A program made the position numbers and the translations under genes. From positions 1-23,147 of the forward strand of contig UQVU01000015.1 in assembly GCA_900544475.1 (NCBI GenBank): DNA of 23,147 nucleotides, in the 5' to 3' direction. The notes below the pieces were generated by a model, which saw nothing but the letters and a program-made list of their open reading frames with translations, made no database searches and was not told where the DNA came from. Source of the stretch: an uncultured Butyricicoccus sp. Its GTDB lineage: Bacteria > Bacillota > Clostridia > Oscillospirales > Butyricicoccaceae. Every line of letters begins with the position of its first letter. Within the stretch, counting starts at the first letter, position 1. Below are positions 14,581-21,829 of this stretch, one piece after another.

Positions 14581-14602
14581 GGCGCGGAAGCGGGCGTTTT
14601 TT
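14558..14602 (+). terminator. Terminator of the peptide mRNA, overlapping P2 and the fakA stop
   Basis: CCCGC (14558-14562) with GCGGG (14590-14594) and TTCCGC (14567-14572) with GCGGAA (14584-14589) form a stem with a small bulge, followed on the plus strand by CGTTTTTT. The T tract ends in the fakA stop codon. A sense transcript ending here would be about 250 nt and would cover the whole antisense RNA. Confidence 0.75.
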
Positions 14603-16247
14603 ACTCTACGGACAGGATATAGTAGTAAACCGGCTGACCGCCGTTGATAATCGAGATCTCCATGCCCTTATTTTCCTTATGCAGCAGGTTTTCGACCTCC
14701 GCCGCCTGCTCCTCGGTCACGCCCTCGCCGAAAATAACGGTTGCAAAGGCGCTGTCGTCCGAAACCATCTCGCGGACGAGCTTTTTCAGCACGCTGCTCT
14801 CGCGGCCGCTTGCGCACAGCTTGCCCTCGCTGAGCGACAGATACTCGCCCTGCTTGATCTTCTTGCCGTCAAACTCGCTGTCGCGTGCCGCGTAGGTCAC
14901 CTGACCGCTGCGCACATGGGAGGCCGCTTCGGTCATCGCAGTCGCAAGCTCGGTGTCCTGCTCCGCGTCCAGATCGACCGCCAGCATCGCAGAAATGCCC
15001 TGCGGTATGGTCTTGGTCGGAACAACGACCAGCTTTTTCTCCTCGGACAGATGGACCGCCTGCTCGGCCGCCATGATGATATTCTTGTTGTTCGGCAGCA
15101 CGAACACGATTTCCGCCGGAACCGAATCCACCGCGCGGATAATATCGTCGGTCGAGGGGTTCATAGTCTGACCACCCTGCACGACTGCGTCCGCGCCGAG
15201 GTCGGTAAACAGGCTTTTGAGGCCCTCACCGGCCGCTACGGCAACAAAACCGTACTTTTTCTCCGCCGGAACGACAACGCGCTCCTTGGGTGCGTCCGCC
15301 GTGCCCTCGATGACCTTCGCGGTGTGCTGCTCGCGCATATTCTCGATTTTGACCGTGAGGAGCGGACCGAACTTGAGGCCCTCCTCGAGCGCCTTGTTCG
15401 GCTGGTCAGTGTGCACGTGCACCTTTACGATGTCATCGTCCTCGACCACAACGAGCGAGTCGCCAATATCGTTCAGAATAGCGCGCAGACGGCCCACATT
15501 CCGCGCCTTATCCTTGCGTTCCGCGATAAATTCCGTGCAGTAGGTGAAGGTGATGTCCTCATCGCGGATAGCGTCGAAATCCGCCGCCGCGCGGGTCGGC
15601 TGCACAATCGTGCGCTCCTTGTGAATGCCGCGCATCGCGTCGAGCATACCCTCGAAAATCGTAACGAAGCCGAAGCCGCCTGCGTCCACGACGCCCGCCT
15701 TTTCGAGGACGGGGTTCTGATGCACGGTTTCCGCGAGCGCCGCCTTGCCGTGCTCAACGATCGCCGCCAGCACCTGCTCGGCACTCAGCGTGCTGTCCGC
15801 CTGACACTGCTCGACGGTTTTCTGCGCCGCAACGCGCGAAACGGTGAGGATAGTGCCCTCTGCCGGCTTCATGACCGCCTTATACGCGGTATCCACGCCC
15901 TCGCGCAACGCCAGAGCCAGGTCGCGGCCGCTCGCCGCCTCGGTCTCGCGCAGCTTTTTCGCCATGCCGCGGAACAGCAGGGACAGGATAACGCCGGAGT
16001 TGCCGCGTGCGCCGCGCAGCAGCGCGGAAGCGGTCGTATCGGCCGCCTTGGCGAGCGTCGGCTCGCTCAGCTTCGCCAGCTCGTTCATCGCCGCCGTCAT
16101 GGTCATCGACATATTCGTGCCCGTATCGCCGTCCGGCACCGGGAACACGTTCAGCTCGTTGATCTGTTCCTTCTGTTCGGTAATGGCGAGTGCGCCCTCA
16201 GTCACCATGGACTGAAACAGCGCACCGGTGATTTTTGTATCTGCCAT
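14601..16247 (-). CDS. fakA: FakA-type fatty acid kinase (DAK2/YloV family)
   Basis: The 548-residue protein begins with a DhaL/DAK2 kinase domain (about 1-200): NVFPVPDGDTGTNM supplies the Mg-ATP aspartates Asp39 and Asp41, and LLRGARGNSGVILS is the glycine-rich nucleotide loop. The middle and C-terminal parts (GFVAVAAGEGLKSLFTDLGAD, VFVLPNNKNIIMAAEQA) are typical of YloV/FakA. The enzyme phosphorylates FakB-bound fatty acids so that exogenous fatty acids enter phospholipid synthesis; no FakB (DegV) gene is in the window. AGGAGAG precedes the ATG. It follows the Asp23-like gene by 75 bp, the same order as yloU-yloV in Bacillus, so one operon is likely. Confidence 0.92.
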   Translation of the reverse strand: MADTKITGALFQSMVTEGALAITEQKEQINELNVFPVPDGDTGTNMSMTMTAAMNELAKLSEPTLAKAADTTASALLRGARGNSGVILSLLFRGMAKKLRETEAASGRDLALALREGVDTAYKAVMKPAEGTILTVSRVAAQKTVEQCQADSTLSAEQVLAAIVEHGKAALAETVHQNPVLEKAGVVDAGGFGFVTIFEGMLDAMRGIHKERTIVQPTRAAADFDAIRDEDITFTYCTEFIAERKDKARNVGRLRAILNDIGDSLVVVEDDDIVKVHVHTDQPNKALEEGLKFGPLLTVKIENMREQHTAKVIEGTADAPKERVVVPAEKKYGFVAVAAGEGLKSLFTDLGADAVVQGGQTMNPSTDDIIRAVDSVPAEIVFVLPNNKNIIMAAEQAVHLSEEKKLVVVPTKTIPQGISAMLAVDLDAEQDTELATAMTEAASHVRSGQVTYAARDSEFDGKKIKQGEYLSLSEGKLCASGRESSVLKKLVREMVSDDSAFATVIFGEGVTEEQAAEVENLLHKENKGMEISIINGGQPVYYYILSVE

Positions 16248-16322
16248 TTGAAAAACTCTCCTAAAATTCCCTTTTCGGGTCTTTACCGCACCTTTTCGTG
16301 CGTCTTTCGCCGCGTCCCTGCC

Positions 16323-16670
16323 TCAGGCGCGGATGCTCTCGACGTAAACGTCCACGTTCTTCACGTCCACGCCGGTCAGGCGCTCGACATGATAGCGCAC
16401 CTCGCCGATGATCGAGCGGCAGACAGTCGCAATGTTTACGCCGTGATCGACTGCGATATGCAGGTCGATGTTCACGCCGCCGTCCGGCGCTTCAGTCACC
16501 TTGACGCCGCGCGACTGGTTCTCACGGCCGAGCAGATGCGCCAGTCCGTCGGTCATCGAGCGGATGGTCATGCCCTTGACGCCGAAGCAGAGCGAAGCCG
16601 CGTAGCCCGCAATGCCGGCAAGCACCTCGGTTGTGATTTCGATATATCCGAGATCGGTCTTGATGGTCAT
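16323..16670 (-). CDS. Asp23/Gls24 family protein (YloU-like)
   Basis: The 115-residue protein fits the small alpha/beta Asp23/Gls24 family: an N-terminal GYIEITTEVLAGIAGYAAS, the central GVKGM, a charged strand GVNIDLHIAVDHGVNI, and the C-terminal block ERLTGVDVKNVDVYVESI. Relatives are linked to alkaline or envelope stress and membrane association, but the biochemical role is not settled. There is no membrane segment. GGGAGG precedes the ATG. It is the first gene of the operon with fakA, and a perfect 9-bp palindrome lies in its leader. Confidence 0.92.
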   Translation of the reverse strand: MTIKTDLGYIEITTEVLAGIAGYAASLCFGVKGMTIRSMTDGLAHLLGRENQSRGVKVTEAPDGGVNIDLHIAVDHGVNIATVCRSIIGEVRYHVERLTGVDVKNVDVYVESIRA

Positions 16671-16702
16671 AAAAAAACCTCCCTGCGTCTGCTTTCTGAG
16701 TG

Positions 16703-16724
16703 AAATGTTTTACGGAAAACATTT
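16703..16724. promoter_or_regulatory. Perfect 9-bp palindrome in the asp23-fakA leader
   Basis: AAATGTTTT (16703-16711) and AAAACATTT (16716-16724) are exact complements with a 4-nt centre, between a TATAAT-like -10 (minus strand, around 16735) and the ribosome site. It could be a repressor operator or an mRNA stem-loop. I cannot assign a regulator. Confidence 0.55.
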
Positions 16725-16811
16725 TATATTTATTATATCATATACTAAACTCACAGAAATTACAAGTCCATGTACCGATATTGAACACTTCCCGCGAAAA
16801 CATCCGGTCAG

Positions 16812-16853
16812 GGGAGGGAAGCCTCCCGGTTTCCGACGGCGTGCCGGACGCCG
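16812..16853. repeat. Two adjacent GC-rich hairpins upstream of lexA
   Basis: GGGAGG (16812-16817) pairs with CCTCCC (16822-16827), and CGGCGT (16837-16842) pairs with ACGCCG (16848-16853). They lie between the asp23 and lexA promoters and lack T tracts. They may be remains of a palindromic repeat; no second copy is in the window. Confidence 0.45.
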
Positions 16854-16880
16854 AAAAAGCCGGAATACGCGCGTTTTTCT

Positions 16881-16894
16881 CAAACAAATGTTTG
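16881..16894. promoter_or_regulatory. LexA-box-like dyad overlapping the lexA -35
   Basis: CAAACAAATGTTTG is a perfect dyad (CAAAC-AAAT-GTTTG) that matches the CGAACRNRYGTTYC box except at two positions. It overlaps the -35 element at 16892, where a bound repressor would block polymerase. Confidence 0.55.
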
Positions 16895-16920
16895 CATTTT
16901 GCGTACAGGCACGGTATAAT
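16892..16920 (+). promoter_or_regulatory. Promoter of lexA
   Basis: TTGCAT (16892-16897) and TATAAT (16915-16920) are 17 bp apart and lie about 50 bp before the lexA start, between the two LexA-type dyads. Confidence 0.8.
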
Positions 16921-16932
16921 AAAGTATAATTT

Positions 16933-16946
16933 CGAACGTATGTTCC
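16933..16946. promoter_or_regulatory. LexA box (SOS operator) of lexA
   Basis: CGAACGTATGTTCC matches the Bacillus-type LexA box CGAACRNRYGTTYC at every position. It lies at or just after the expected transcription start of lexA, as expected for autorepression. Confidence 0.88.
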
Positions 16947-16972
16947 AACGGCACACAGGGGAGAGCACTCTT

Positions 16973-17563
16973 ATGAAGAAAATATCCGAAAAACAGCAGC
17001 GTATTCTTGATTTCATAAACACATTTTCTATGGAGCACGGCTATCCGCCATCGGTGCGCGAGATCTGCGCTGAGGTCGGACTGCGCTCGACCTCCACCGT
17101 CCATGCCCACCTGAAAAAACTCCAGGAAGCCGGCTATCTTGAGGCGAACGACCACAAATCGCGTGCGCTGACGCCGGTCGCCGGCGCGTCCATGGTGCCG
17201 CGCGTGCCCATTCTCGGCCGCGTCACCGCCGGCATGCCGATTCTCGCGGTCGAGGAGCACATCGGCTACGTGCCGTTTGAACCCGCAGCGAACGGCGGCA
17301 AATACTACGCCCTGCGCATCCGCGGCGACTCGATGATCGGCGTGGGCATCATGGACGACGACCTCGTTATCATCCGTCAGGACGTCGAGGCGCGGAGCGG
17401 CGACATCGTGATCGCGCTGCTTGAGGACGAGGCCACCTGCAAGACGCTGTGCATCACGCCGGACGGCGTCTGGCTGCGCCCGGAGAACCCGGCGTACCCG
17501 CTCATCGACGGCACCGGCTGCCAGATTCTCGGTGTTGTAAAGGCAGTCTACCGCGAATATTAA
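16973..17563 (+). CDS. lexA: LexA repressor of the SOS response
   Basis: The 196-residue protein is a standard LexA. An N-terminal winged helix (about 1-65, with YPPSVREICAEVGLRSTSTVHAHLKKL) reads the operator. The self-cleavage site is Ala86-Gly87 in VTAGMP, and the catalytic dyad is Ser120 in RGDSM and Lys157 in EATCKTL. RecA filaments on single-stranded DNA trigger cleavage and induce repair genes. The ATG is preceded by AGGGGAGAG. An upstream in-frame extension exists but would begin before the promoter, so I reject it. Two LexA-type dyads flank the promoter, showing autoregulation. A weak hairpin (GGCGAA with TTCGCC) follows the stop, and a MITE lies between lexA and the convergent glycosyltransferase. 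Confidence 0.97.
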   Translation: MKKISEKQQRILDFINTFSMEHGYPPSVREICAEVGLRSTSTVHAHLKKLQEAGYLEANDHKSRALTPVAGASMVPRVPILGRVTAGMPILAVEEHIGYVPFEPAANGGKYYALRIRGDSMIGVGIMDDDLVIIRQDVEARSGDIVIALLEDEATCKTLCITPDGVWLRPENPAYPLIDGTGCQILGVVKAVYREY

Positions 17564-17622
17564 GGCGAAACCGGCAGTTCGCCGAATACTTCGTATATTT
17601 TCATAAATTTCTGTGTCGTTTT

Positions 17623-17789
17623 TTAGGGCAATACCGCATAATTGGACAAGAGCGATTTGCGAGTAAATTTTGCGTACTGACGAGGCGCGGTTTTGCAGCA
17701 ATACTTTCGTATTGCAAGAAATCGCAACAAAGTCAGGGCACAAAATTTCCGCAAAGCGCCGCAGCTTTCATTGTGCGGTGTTGCCTTAG
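17623..17789. mobile_element. MITE-like element, copy 2, at a stop codon
   Basis: Second copy of the unit at 479-646, in the same orientation. Here the flanking TTAG is identical on both sides (17623-17626 and 17786-17789), the best evidence for a 4-bp target duplication. The inner ends are GGGCAATACCGCATAATT and, from the right, AGGCAACACCGCACAAT. The right TTA is the complement of the TAA stop of the minus-strand glycosyltransferase gene, just as copy 1 forms the symporter stop. The central hairpin is GCAATAC-TTTC-GTATTGC, where copy 1 has T-A in place of one C-G pair and G-T in place of one G-C pair. No ORF is present. Confidence 0.8.
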
Positions 17790-19063
17790 CTCTCGATGGA
17801 GGAGTTGGACGAGGCGATGCCGTGACGGATCGGACGCCACTCGACCTTGCCGACGAGCGCCGCGACCGAAATCGGAACGTAGGTCAGCATGAAGAACGGG
17901 AAGGTGAAGGTGTAGAGGATCTTCTTCGCCGTCGAGCCCTCGATGCGCTTCCATTCGGCGGCCATGGTCGCTGCGCCGAACAGGAACAGGCTTGCCGTGA
18001 TGCCGCGCAGCGTCAGCCAGAAAATGCGGCCGATGACGCGCATCGCGCGGTATGTAATGAAGGCCGGCTGCGTCAGGCTCGCCACGCATACGATGATGGA
18101 CAGCGCGAGCACCGCGATGGTGAACAGGTTGCAGGGCGCGACCGTCATCAGCATATCGTAGCAGCTCATGCCCTTTCTGCCGCCGCTCGTGCAGCCGCGC
18201 AGCAGAGAACCGGTGTACTTGGCGTCTACCTGATAGAAGCCCTTGCTCCAGCGCATACGCTGGTCCCAGGACTGCTTGAACTTCTCCGGCTGCTCGTCGT
18301 AGATGACCGCCGTGCCGCAGTAGCCGATGCGGCGGCCGCGCGATGCGCAGGCGATGGAGAACTCGATGTCCTCGGTCAGCAGGTGATACGGCCAGCCGCC
18401 GTCCTCACGGATGGCCTGCGAGGAGACCAGAAAGCCGGTGCCCGAAACCGCGCAGTTGACGCCGAGCTGAGTGCGCGGACGGTTGAGGAAGCGCGACTCG
18501 CGCAGGAACCACAGCGCATAGCCGGCAGAAATCCAGTTTGCGCAGAAGTTCTGCGAGTTGCGGTAGCTTGTCAGGGCGGTGTACTCGCCGGTGTCGAACA
18601 TCTTGTTCATCTCGCGGACGAACTGCTTGTCAACAATGTTGTCCGCGTCAAAGACGAAAAAGCCGTCATAGGTCATTTCGCCCTTGTCCTCGAAGATGTG
18701 GTGGAACAGGTATTCGAGGGCGTAGCCCTTGCCGACCTGCACTTTGTTAAAGCGCTCATAGACATAAGCGCCGGCGTTCCGCGCGATTTCCGCAGTGTTG
18801 TCCGTGCAGTTGTCCGCAATGACGTAAATATCGAGCAGCTCGGACGGGTAATCCTGCTCCTTCAGCGTGCGTATCAGGTTGGCGATGACCGCCGACTCGT
18901 TGCGCGCCGCAACGACTGCCGCATAGCGGTGCAGCTTTGCGTTCTCGTTGCCGCCCTTGCCCTTGCCGACCCAGCCGATAATCAGGTAGACGATCTGATA
19001 GGCGTAAGCCGCCGTGAAGAATACAAACAGGACAAACTGCATACTTTCCAAAAATCGTAACAT
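17786..19063 (-). CDS. Family 2 glycosyltransferase, processive membrane type
   Basis: The 425-residue protein has an N-terminal membrane helix (about 8-31), a GT-A domain and several C-terminal helices (about 295-400). Catalytic motifs are complete: VAARNES, IADNCTDNT with Asp84, DADN (139-142), TED (230-232) and QRMRW (268-272). The Q-x-x-RW motif is typical of processive beta-glycosyltransferases such as cellulose, hyaluronan and poly-N-acetylglucosamine synthases. Substrate and product cannot be read, and no PilZ domain or export partner is seen. It probably makes a surface or exported polysaccharide. AAGGAG lies about 12 nt before the ATG, a rather long spacing. The gene is monocistronic and its stop codon coincides with a MITE edge. 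Confidence 0.88.
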   Translation of the reverse strand: MLRFLESMQFVLFVFFTAAYAYQIVYLIIGWVGKGKGGNENAKLHRYAAVVAARNESAVIANLIRTLKEQDYPSELLDIYVIADNCTDNTAEIARNAGAYVYERFNKVQVGKGYALEYLFHHIFEDKGEMTYDGFFVFDADNIVDKQFVREMNKMFDTGEYTALTSYRNSQNFCANWISAGYALWFLRESRFLNRPRTQLGVNCAVSGTGFLVSSQAIREDGGWPYHLLTEDIEFSIACASRGRRIGYCGTAVIYDEQPEKFKQSWDQRMRWSKGFYQVDAKYTGSLLRGCTSGGRKGMSCYDMLMTVAPCNLFTIAVLALSIIVCVASLTQPAFITYRAMRVIGRIFWLTLRGITASLFLFGAATMAAEWKRIEGSTAKKILYTFTFPFFMLTYVPISVAALVGKVEWRPIRHGIASSNSSIES

Positions 19064-19119
19064 GGCAAGCCACGTCTCCTTTTTTCTTTGAATAGCTTCG
19101 TTTCGTTTTCCCTCGTATT

Positions 19120-19147
19120 ATCATAGCACTATTGCCGTATTATGCAA
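19120..19147 (-). promoter_or_regulatory. Promoter of the glycosyltransferase gene
   Basis: On the minus strand TTGCAT (19142-19147) and TATGAT (19120-19125) are 16 bp apart, about 60 bp ahead of the start codon. Confidence 0.6.
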
Positions 19148-19427
19148 CATATTTTTGTACGGATTAAACATTTTTCACTCTTCGCACAAAAACCGCTCCA
19201 AATCGACCTGTTTTTTTATCAGTGTTTTCGCGCGGCTTTTCAATATAATGTTCACCTTTTCCATAACTTTTTATTCTCTAAACCCCGATATTCTTTCAAA
19301 AGAAAGGCATTCGTGCACTATGCATTCGTTATGCTTTTTTCCTGCGGGTTTTTCGCGTTTTCTCCCCTATGGTGTATGATTACACAAAACCTCATAATTT
19401 TATTTCTTACGCACCGCAAATCTGTGC
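19148..19427. other. AT-rich divergent intergenic region
   Basis: Together with the promoters, about 400 bp separates the divergent glycosyltransferase and glycosidase genes. The sequence is AT-rich and T-biased on the plus strand. An extra TATAAT occurs near 19241 without a good -35, and a 19-codon ATG frame near 19320 has only a distant AAAGG. I see no RNA gene, terminator or repeat I can defend here. Confidence 0.4.
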
Positions 19428-19433
19428 TATAAT
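19428..19433 (+). promoter_or_regulatory. -10 element of the GHL10 operon
   Basis: TATAAT at 19428-19433 lies about 40 bp before the start codon. The sequence 17 bp upstream (TCTTAC) is a weak -35, so the promoter may be moderate or need an activator. Confidence 0.55.
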
Positions 19434-19471
19434 AAGGATAGAACCCCGGATTATAAATAAAGGAGAAAATT

Positions 19472-20755
19472 ATGCTCAAGCGACGATTACTTTCGATTTT
19501 ACTTGTGCTTGCGATGCTCGTGCCGACGGCCTTCGCTTCGCAGCCCGCACAGGACAATATGCGCGGCGTCTGGGTCGCAAGCGTCTACAACATCGACTAC
19601 CCCTCGAACACCGGTCTTTCCGCCGACGCGCTCGCCGCCGAGGCCGACACCATGCTCGACAACATCGCGGCGATGGGCCTGGGCACGGTCTTTCTTCAGG
19701 TGCGCCCCTCGGCGGACGCGCTTTACAAGTCCTCCCTCTTCCCCCAGAGCCGCTACGTCAGCGGCACGTGCGGCGCTGCGCCGGACGGGGACTTTGACGT
19801 TCTCGCCTACTGGGTCGAGGGCGCACACAAGCGCGGCCTTCAGCTTCATGCGTGGATAAACCCCTACCGCATCACCAAAGACGGCAAGGACGAGCTTGAC
19901 GCCCTTCCGGAAAGCAGCCCGGCCCGTCAGCACCCCGAATGGGTCGTGCAGTACGAGAACAACTACTATTTTGACCCCGGTCTGCCTGCCGTGCAGCAGC
20001 TTGTCGTGGACGGCGCGGCGGAAATCGTCCGCAACTACGACGTTGACGGCATCCACCTCGACGACTACTTCTATCCCGGCACGGATTTCAACGACGCGGA
20101 AACCTACGCGCGCTACGGCGAAAAGTTCGACGACATCGACGACTGGCGGCGCGACAACGTGAACACGCTCATCGACTCGCTCGACGAAACGCTCCACGCC
20201 ATCAACCCCGACCTTTCGTTCGGCGTCAGCCCCGCAGGCATCTGGGCGAACAAGTCCGAGTCCTCGCGCGGCAGCGACACCCACGGCCAGTCCTCGTACA
20301 GCGAGCTTTACTGCGACTCGCTCGAATGGATCCGCCGCGGCACAGTCGATTACATCTGTCCGCAGCTTTACTGGGCCATCGGCTACAAGGCCGCCGACTT
20401 CGAAACGCTCGTCCGCTGGTGGCAGAAGGCGGTTTCGACGAGCGACGTTGCGCTCTACATCGGTCTCGGCGCGTATCGCGCGGCTGAGGCGCAGCAGGGC
20501 GACATCTGGTACGGCACGGCCGAGCTTGAGCGTCAGCTGGCTCTGCTCGACAACAGCATCGACATTCAGGGCGAGGTCTATTTCAGCTATTCCTCGCTCG
20601 AAGCGATTGCCGGCTGCCCGGCCATGCTGACCGCGCACTACAAGGCGAAGGACGCCGAGCATCCCGCGCCCCCGACGGAACAGAACGGCGCCGTACAGCA
20701 GCAGGTCACGCTGCTGAGCATGCTCTCGACGCTCATCGCAAGCCTTTTCGCCTGA
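19472..20755 (+). CDS. Secreted GHL10-family glycoside hydrolase (DigH/YddW-like)
   Basis: The 427-residue protein has a Sec signal peptide (1-22, ending AFA before SQPAQ) and a GHL10/DUF187 TIM-barrel: MRGVWVASVYNIDYPSN at the start, VFLQVRPSADALYKSSLFP, LHAWINPYRI, YYFDPGLPAVQQLVVDGAAEIV, and the acidic motif DGIHLDDYFYP near 192-202. VSPAGIWANK and YICPQLYW are further family blocks. The E. coli relative DigH cuts denuded peptidoglycan glycan strands, so a cell-wall role outside the membrane is likely. The last ~15 residues (LLSMLSTLIASLF) are hydrophobic and may anchor or associate with the membrane. AAAGGAG precedes the ATG. It heads a tight operon with the thioesterase 24 bp downstream. 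Confidence 0.9.
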   Translation: MLKRRLLSILLVLAMLVPTAFASQPAQDNMRGVWVASVYNIDYPSNTGLSADALAAEADTMLDNIAAMGLGTVFLQVRPSADALYKSSLFPQSRYVSGTCGAAPDGDFDVLAYWVEGAHKRGLQLHAWINPYRITKDGKDELDALPESSPARQHPEWVVQYENNYYFDPGLPAVQQLVVDGAAEIVRNYDVDGIHLDDYFYPGTDFNDAETYARYGEKFDDIDDWRRDNVNTLIDSLDETLHAINPDLSFGVSPAGIWANKSESSRGSDTHGQSSYSELYCDSLEWIRRGTVDYICPQLYWAIGYKAADFETLVRWWQKAVSTSDVALYIGLGAYRAAEAQQGDIWYGTAELERQLALLDNSIDIQGEVYFSYSSLEAIAGCPAMLTAHYKAKDAEHPAPPTEQNGAVQQQVTLLSMLSTLIASLFA

Positions 20756-20779
20756 ACCTGAACTCTGGAGGTGTTTCCC

Positions 20780-21505
20780 ATGGGCGAACTTCTTTCCCGT
20801 GAATATGAAATCAGTTACAGCCATATCGACAACCGCGGCATCGCCAAGCCGTCCTTTCTCTGGAGCATGATGCAGGACGCGGCGACCGTCCACGCGGAGG
20901 CGCTCGGTTTCGGGCCGGAAACGCTCGGCGTGGTCTGGGTGCTCTCGCGGCTCAAGGCGACGCTCACGCGGCCGCTGCTGCCCTACGAGCGCGTGCGGTG
21001 CGAAACCTGGTGTCCCGGCTTCAAGGGGCCGAGTTGGTACCGCAGCTTCGCGTTCTACGTGGACGAGCGGCAGGTCGGCGAGGCGCAGTCCATGTGGGTG
21101 ACGCTGGAACCGCAGACCCACCGCATTCTGCGCCCGACCTCGCTTCCGGGCGCGCAGGACTACCTCTCCCGCACGAGCGGCGAGCTGTTCGCTCCCCTGC
21201 CCAAGCTCGCGTGCGAAAACGTGCGGCTGCACCATGTTCACGCGGTTCAGTATTCCGACCTCGACATCAACAACCATGTCAACAACGTGCGCGTCGTCGA
21301 GCTGATTTCGGACGCGCTTGACCTTCAGAAGCAGCCGGGCTTCGTCTCCTCGCTTCAGGTCAACTACACCGCCGAAACCGCTTTCGGCGAGCAGGTGTCG
21401 CTGCTCTGCGGCACGACAGACGGCGCACGCTACGTCCGCGGTGAAGCGGAGGGCAGACCCCATTTCGAAGCGCTCGCCACCCTCTCTCCCTTTGCATCGC
21501 ATTAA
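20780..21505 (+). CDS. FatA-like acyl-ACP thioesterase
   Basis: The 241-residue protein is a double hotdog acyl-ACP thioesterase. The N-terminal half has SHIDNRGIAKPSFLWSMMQDAA and VVWVLSRLKATLTRPLLPYE; the second half has SDLDINNHVNN, where Asp162, Asn164 and His166 form the D-x-N-x-H catalytic motif of the plant FatA/FatB type. It releases fatty acids from acyl carrier protein in the cytoplasm. GGAGG about 8 nt before ATG 20780 fixes this start; an in-frame GTG at 20771 overlaps the ribosome site and is unlikely. It is 24 bp after the glycosidase gene and 12 bp before the nucleotidyltransferase-like gene, so it sits inside an operon. Confidence 0.93.
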   Translation: MGELLSREYEISYSHIDNRGIAKPSFLWSMMQDAATVHAEALGFGPETLGVVWVLSRLKATLTRPLLPYERVRCETWCPGFKGPSWYRSFAFYVDERQVGEAQSMWVTLEPQTHRILRPTSLPGAQDYLSRTSGELFAPLPKLACENVRLHHVHAVQYSDLDINNHVNNVRVVELISDALDLQKQPGFVSSLQVNYTAETAFGEQVSLLCGTTDGARYVRGEAEGRPHFEALATLSPFASH

Positions 21506-21517
21506 GGAGGTATCTGC

Positions 21518-21829
21518 ATGACTCAGGCAATCGAACAGGCTGTGCGCGACATTCTCACGGCGTGCCGGCCGCAGCAAATCATTCTCTACGCGGAAAAGCG
21601 CACCATGGCGACCGACAAGCTCAAGGCGTTCAGCCTTTGCGTCATTGTCCCGGATAATGCCGACTGCCGTGCGCTTCGCACCCATCTGCATCTGGCTATC
21701 ACGGTCGATGTACCGGTCAGCCTGAGCGTTTACACAACCGGTGAATGGGACGATCTGCTTTCGGACAAGACCTCGTATGCCGCATGGATCGCCCGGAAAG
21801 GCAGGGTAATCTATGTCGCGGCGACGTAA
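21518..21829 (+). CDS. Degenerate MNT-like nucleotidyltransferase
   Basis: The 103-residue protein has the size and outline of minimal nucleotidyltransferases: an N-terminal helix (EQAVRDILTAC), then IILYAEKRTMATDKLKAFSLCVIVPD, then short strands and VPVSLSVYTTGEWDDL. In active members the central block reads like ILFGSRARG...SDIDLLVV. Here the GS is replaced by AE and the D-x-D by FSL, so metal and nucleotide transfer residues are gone. It precedes and overlaps a HEPN gene, the usual MNT-HEPN arrangement, which supports the assignment despite weak similarity. AAGGAGG lies before the ATG. Any role would be non-catalytic, perhaps binding the HEPN partner. Confidence 0.6.
   Translation: MTQAIEQAVRDILTACRPQQIILYAEKRTMATDKLKAFSLCVIVPDNADCRALRTHLHLAITVDVPVSLSVYTTGEWDDLLSDKTSYAAWIARKGRVIYVAAT

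Noticed and set aside
14535..16703. A 722-codon open frame on the plus strand opposite fakA and the asp23-like gene
   Set aside because: It runs antisense to two clearly recognised genes and encodes Arg/His/Ala/Leu-rich sequence with no domain. Long antisense frames are expected in GC-rich coding DNA.
16700..16972. An N-terminal extension of LexA by about 91 residues
   Set aside because: The extended frame would start upstream of the promoter and LexA boxes and has no family similarity; the ATG at 16973 has a good ribosome site and the expected LexA N-terminus.
19320..19379. A 19-codon peptide ORF in the glycosyltransferase-glycosidase gap
   Set aside because: The nearest purine-rich sequence is too far from the ATG, there is no matching promoter, and the peptide has no toxin-like or leader-like pattern.
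19499..21691. A 730-codon open frame on the minus strand opposite the glycosidase and thioesterase genes
   Set aside because: Same reason: it opposes real genes with catalytic motifs and shows only compositional Arg/Val/Ala/Glu-rich sequence.
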